Below, piece by piece: positions 61,393 through 64,000 of a DNA stretch of 64,000 bases (position 1 is the first letter of the stretch; each line of letters starts with the position of its first letter). Made by a program: the position numbers and the translations under genes. The DNA lies in the NCBI RefSeq assembly GCF_001682385.1, contig NZ_CP016210.1, positions 2,170,001 to 2,234,000 on the forward strand, read 5' to 3'. A model generated the notes under the pieces. That model did not search any database. It was not told where the DNA came from and was given only the letters and a program-made list of their open reading frames with translations. This DNA is from Azoarcus olearius. GTDB taxonomy: Bacteria > Pseudomonadota > Gammaproteobacteria > Burkholderiales > Rhodocyclaceae.

Positions 61393-61427
61393 TATCCGGC
61401 AACTGCAGTGCTTGTCCGGAAACGGCA
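61393..61427 (-). promoter_or_regulatory. AraC/XylS-type direct repeats upstream of the GMC operon
   Basis: The minus strand reads TGCC-N6-GGACA (61427-61413) and TGCA-N6-GGATA (61407-61393), 20 bp apart, pointing at the small-subunit gene; the nearer site is about 90 bp from the ATG. The second half-site matches the XylS consensus TGCA-N6-GGNTA fully. Confidence 0.6.
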
Positions 61428-61511
61428 CGCAGGTGCCGGCGCCCGCCGGGTGCGGGCTGCGTCACGGTGATGGTGGCGCTGCTCGGCGTTTCGGCCGGCG
61501 CGCGGCCGCGC

Positions 61512-62030
61512 TCATGGCGCCGCTTCCGGGTGCAGGCGGGCGAAGGCGCCGTCGCGGTAGAGCAGCGGCATCGCGTCGGGCGCGGTGCGTAGTTCGACCA
61601 CATCGGCGATCACGATCGCGTGGGTGGCGGATTCGTGCATCTCCACCACACGGCAATCGAAGCTCGTCAGCGCGTCGGCCAGCAGGGGCGCGCCGGTGCG
61701 GGCGGTCTCCCAGCGCCCTTCGGCAAAGCGCGCCTCGCCGCTGCAACGGCTGGAGCCGAAGCGCATGCACAGCGCGCCCTGCCCTTCGGCCAGCATGTTG
61801 ACCGCGAGCACGCCGCTCGCACGCAGCAGCGGAAAGGCGCTGGCGGCGGTGTTGATGCAAACGAGCAGCCGCGGCGGTTGGGTGCTGACAGAACACAGCG
61901 ACGACACGGTGAGTCCGCCGCGCACGCCGTCGTGCGCGGTGGTGACCACGGCGGTCGGCAGCGCCAGCCGCCGCATGCCGCGCCTGAAGGCTTCCGCCGA
62001 CAGCGGCGCTTCCAGCACCGCGCTGCTCAT
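61512..62030 (-). CDS. flavin reductase (partner of the RutA-like monooxygenase)
   Basis: This 172-residue protein of the flavin reductase-like family has FRRGMRRLALPTAVVTTAHDG, GLTVSSLCSVSTQPPRLLVCIN and VLAVNMLAEGQGALCMRF. It is similar in size to RutF. Its ATG at 62030 overlaps the stop of the monooxygenase gene (ATGA), so the two are coupled and probably work together. A longer frame upstream overlaps the monooxygenase gene and was not used. Confidence 0.9.
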   Translation of the reverse strand: MSSAVLEAPLSAEAFRRGMRRLALPTAVVTTAHDGVRGGLTVSSLCSVSTQPPRLLVCINTAASAFPLLRASGVLAVNMLAEGQGALCMRFGSSRCSGEARFAEGRWETARTGAPLLADALTSFDCRVVEMHESATHAIVIADVVELRTAPDAMPLLYRDGAFARLHPEAAP

Positions 62031-63157
62031 GGCGCCACCTTGAAGGCCTTGCGCAGTCCGCGGGCTTCCAGGATGGGCAGCACGGTGTCGCGGAAGTACG
62101 GGAATTCCTCGGCGTAATCGACGAAGGACAGCGTCGAACCGGCGAAGCCCGCCTCGTGCAGGGCGCAGATGCCGTCGGCCACCTGCTGCGGATCGCCCAC
62201 CAGCGGATAGCCGCCGTGGCCGCCGGAGAAGCGGTCGCGGATCAGCTTGAGCTGGTCCTTCGGGAAGGACTCGGCGTGGGCGAACATCAGCCGGATGATG
62301 TTGTCGACCGCCGCCCAGTCGGCGTGCTGCTGCGAGTAGTAGTGGTGGTAGTCCTCGGCTTCCTTCTGCGTCGGCCGGCACACGACGTAGGAGAAGGTCA
62401 GCACGTCGATGGCACGGCCCTTGGCGGCGGCCATGGCCTTGATCTCGGCGATCTCCGCCCTGGAGCGCGCCAGGTCGATCGCCGAGGTGAACAGGAAGTC
62501 GGCGTTGCGGGTGGCGAAGTCGCGGCCCTGGGCAGAGCCGGCGGCGTTGAAGATGGGCACGCGGTCCACCACCGGATGCGGCTGGCCGTAGGCGCCCTTC
62601 AGCTTGAAGTACTCGCCGTCCCAGTCGAAGGGCGCGCTCTCGTACCACAGCTTCTCGATGATGTCGTACCACTCCTGCCCCATGCGGTAGCGGGTGTCGT
62701 GGTCGTCTGGCAGGGTCTGCCCCATCGCGTCGTATTCCGGCTTGTTCCAGCCGCAGACGATGTTGAGGCCGGCGCGACCCTTGCCGATCTGGTCGATGGT
62801 GGCGATCTGCTTGGCGACCACCACCGGGTGGTTGCAGGCGGTGTGGATGGTGGCGAACACGTTGATGTGCCGGGTGTGCGCCAGCAGGCCGGCGGCCCAG
62901 GTCATCGTCTCCAGCACGTTGCCGTGGAAATCGGTGGCGCCGCCGTAGCCGATCCAGCGCGCGATCGGCAGCATGAACTCGATGCCCGCGGCGTCGGCGA
63001 GCTTTGCCAGCCGCAGGTTGTTGTCCCAGGTGTTCTGCCAGCGCTCGGGCACCTGGGTGACCGACATGCCGCCGGAGCAGTTGGCGGCGAAGAAGCCGAG
63101 CTTGAACTTGTTGTCGTTGCGTACCGGCGGCACGAAGCCGCTGCTGCGTTCGCTCAT
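62027..63157 (-). CDS. RutA-like luciferase-family flavin monooxygenase
   Basis: This 376-residue protein is a bacterial luciferase-like (LLM) oxygenase. The stretches FMLPIARWIGYGGATDFHG, ATIDQIGKGRAGLNIVCGWNKPEYDAMG and MGQEWYDIIEKLW resemble RutA, which opens uracil by oxidative cleavage of a ring amide bond using reduced flavin. No other rut genes (B, C, D, E, G) are here, so the substrate is different. Lying in an aromatic/indole-type region, a lactam such as an oxindole or isatin is a possible substrate, but this is inference. AAGGA precedes the ATG. Confidence 0.85.
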   Translation of the reverse strand: MSERSSGFVPPVRNDNKFKLGFFAANCSGGMSVTQVPERWQNTWDNNLRLAKLADAAGIEFMLPIARWIGYGGATDFHGNVLETMTWAAGLLAHTRHINVFATIHTACNHPVVVAKQIATIDQIGKGRAGLNIVCGWNKPEYDAMGQTLPDDHDTRYRMGQEWYDIIEKLWYESAPFDWDGEYFKLKGAYGQPHPVVDRVPIFNAAGSAQGRDFATRNADFLFTSAIDLARSRAEIAEIKAMAAAKGRAIDVLTFSYVVCRPTQKEAEDYHHYYSQQHADWAAVDNIIRLMFAHAESFPKDQLKLIRDRFSGGHGGYPLVGDPQQVADGICALHEAGFAGSTLSFVDYAEEFPYFRDTVLPILEARGLRKAFKVAP

Positions 63158-63240
63158 GTTCGTGTCCTTGTCATCTGTCTGTTGGGGGCCGGCTCTTGGC
63201 GGCCGGTGTGCCCAATCTAGTGACGCGGTACGTGGCGAAC

Positions 63241-63275
63241 TATCCCGAAACTCTGGCGCCTATCCGGATGTTGCA
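63241..63275 (-). promoter_or_regulatory. AraC/XylS-type direct repeats upstream of the RutA-like gene
   Basis: The minus strand reads TGCA-N6-GGATA (63275-63261) and CAGA-N6-GGATA (63255-63241), 20 bp apart, pointing at the monooxygenase gene. The nearer one is about 84 bp from the ATG. The sites lie just after the stop of the AraC gene. Confidence 0.65.
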
Positions 63276-63292
63276 GAAATCGCCTGGGCTGC

Positions 63293-64000
63293 TCAGCGGC
63301 CGAGCGTGGACGAGGGGCTTTCGCCGAAGCAGCGTTTGTAGTCCACCGCGAAGTGGCCGAGGTGCGAGAAACCCCAGCGCATCGCCACGTCGGTCACGGT
63401 GGTGGTGTCGGGGGCGCTGCGCAGCAGTTCCTGATGGACGCGCTGCATCCGCACGTCCTTCAGGTACTGCATCGGCGTGGTGTCGCGGTACTTGCGGAAG
63501 CCGGCGAACAGCGAGCGGGTGCTGACGCCCGCGTGTTCGGCGAGTTCGCCGATGGTGAGCGGCTCGTGGGCCTTGTCCTCGATGTAGCGCTCGGTGCGGC
63601 GGATGAAGTGCGGCGCGATCGACGGGCCATCCTGCGCGAGGCGTTCGGAGTAGTTGTGCGGCTGGCACATCAGGAGCGTGGTGATCACCATCTGTTCCAC
63701 CTGCGCGGAGAACAGCGGCGAATCGAGCACCGCTTCGCCCTGCGGGTTCTCGTGGCCGATTTCCTCGCACAGCCACTTCATCAGCCGCACCCAGGATTGG
63801 CAGCGGGTGCTGCCCAGGGCCATCTCCGGCAGGAACTCCACCGGCTCGCGCAGCGTGCCGCCCAGGTGCTGGCGGCAGTGACGTTCCAGCGTTTCGCGGT
63901 CGATGCGGATGAAGAGTTTGTCGGTGTCGGCCCCGTGGCGAATGCTGACCGCCTGCGTGGGGCTGACCACCGAGGCCACGTCGGTATTGGAATTGACCGT
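63293..64000 (-). CDS. AraC-family regulator, N-terminus beyond window
   Basis: The last 235 residues of an AraC/XylS-type activator are visible; the frame stays open through the right edge. It has the end of the N-terminal effector domain and two helix-turn-helix units, with LTIGELAEHAGVSTRSLFAGFRKYRD and VTDVAMRWGFSHLGHFAVDYKRCFGE. It resembles the regulator at 53830. It lies 135 bp upstream of the RutA-like gene on the same strand, with a matching direct-repeat site between them, and probably activates that operon. Confidence 0.85.
   Translation of the reverse strand, partial: TVNSNTDVASVVSPTQAVSIRHGADTDKLFIRIDRETLERHCRQHLGGTLREPVEFLPEMALGSTRCQSWVRLMKWLCEEIGHENPQGEAVLDSPLFSAQVEQMVITTLLMCQPHNYSERLAQDGPSIAPHFIRRTERYIEDKAHEPLTIGELAEHAGVSTRSLFAGFRKYRDTTPMQYLKDVRMQRVHQELLRSAPDTTTVTDVAMRWGFSHLGHFAVDYKRCFGESPSSTLGR

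Noticed and set aside
61512-63157. Pyrimidine (rut) operon
   Set aside because: Only RutA-like and RutF-like proteins are present; no RutB, RutC, RutD, RutE or RutG genes lie nearby. The RidA gene at 45104 belongs to another operon.

Overview
The window is GC-rich chromosomal DNA from a betaproteobacterium, most plausibly a Rhodocyclales member of the Azoarcus / Aromatoleum / Thauera type. Three things point there: the order of the rpsB-tsf-pyrH-frr-uppS-cdsA-dxr-rseP-bamA-ompH-lpxD-fabZ-lpxA-lpxB-rnhB block, the bioAFHCD operon, and an aerobic 2-aminobenzoyl-CoA (anthraniloyl-CoA) pathway of the kind described from Azoarcus evansii. Most genes are translationally coupled (1-8 bp overlaps). 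I found no tRNA, rRNA, CRISPR array, phage gene or transposase.

Layout. 1-1485: a partial M14-type carboxypeptidase and yaaA. 1600-6351: biotin operon bioA-bioF-bioH-bioC-bioD. 6355-21779 (minus strand): translation, isoprenoid, envelope and lipid A genes, read from rpsB down to an RNA methyltransferase. 22059-25482: map and glnD. 25543-27941: a UPF0114 membrane protein and an FAD-dependent dehydrogenase. 27945-34663 (minus): a TAXI-type TRAP transporter (receptor, fused permease, DUF1850) with a DctB/DctD two-component system, behind a good sigma-54 promoter. 34977-43376: an L-2-hydroxyglutarate oxidase-like protein, an aldehyde dehydrogenase of the succinate-semialdehyde type, EtfAB, a class III CoA-transferase, glutaryl-CoA dehydrogenase and its LysR regulator, which together look like a C5-dicarboxylate catabolic module. 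43480-44244: an odd lipoprotein that looks like an archaemetzincin without zinc ligands.

44301-53614 (minus): a MarR-headed operon whose first enzyme is the fused flavin monooxygenase / old-yellow-enzyme protein AbmA. It is followed by an SDR, a non-canonical crotonase, an acyl-CoA dehydrogenase, a second nearly identical glutaryl-CoA dehydrogenase, a hotdog thioesterase, a RidA protein and a canonical enoyl-CoA hydratase. This set can dearomatise 2-aminobenzoyl-CoA, deaminate the ring product, open it and drain it toward glutaryl-CoA / crotonyl-CoA. No CoA ligase is in the window.

53830-64000: an AraC regulator, an SDR, a StyA/indole-oxygenase-like monooxygenase and its flavin reductase; a YedI-type membrane protein; a GMC oxidoreductase with a Tat-exported gluconate-dehydrogenase-type small subunit; a RutA-like flavin monooxygenase with its own reductase; and a second AraC regulator cut by the window end. 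The AraC-side operons share direct-repeat promoter motifs of the XylS/BenR type. My main hypothesis is a linked indole-to-anthranilate-to-anthraniloyl-CoA route. The RutA-like enzyme would be a candidate for opening a lactam intermediate, because no known ring-opening protein of indole clusters was recognised here. Two families of palindromic intergenic repeats lie around the catabolic genes.
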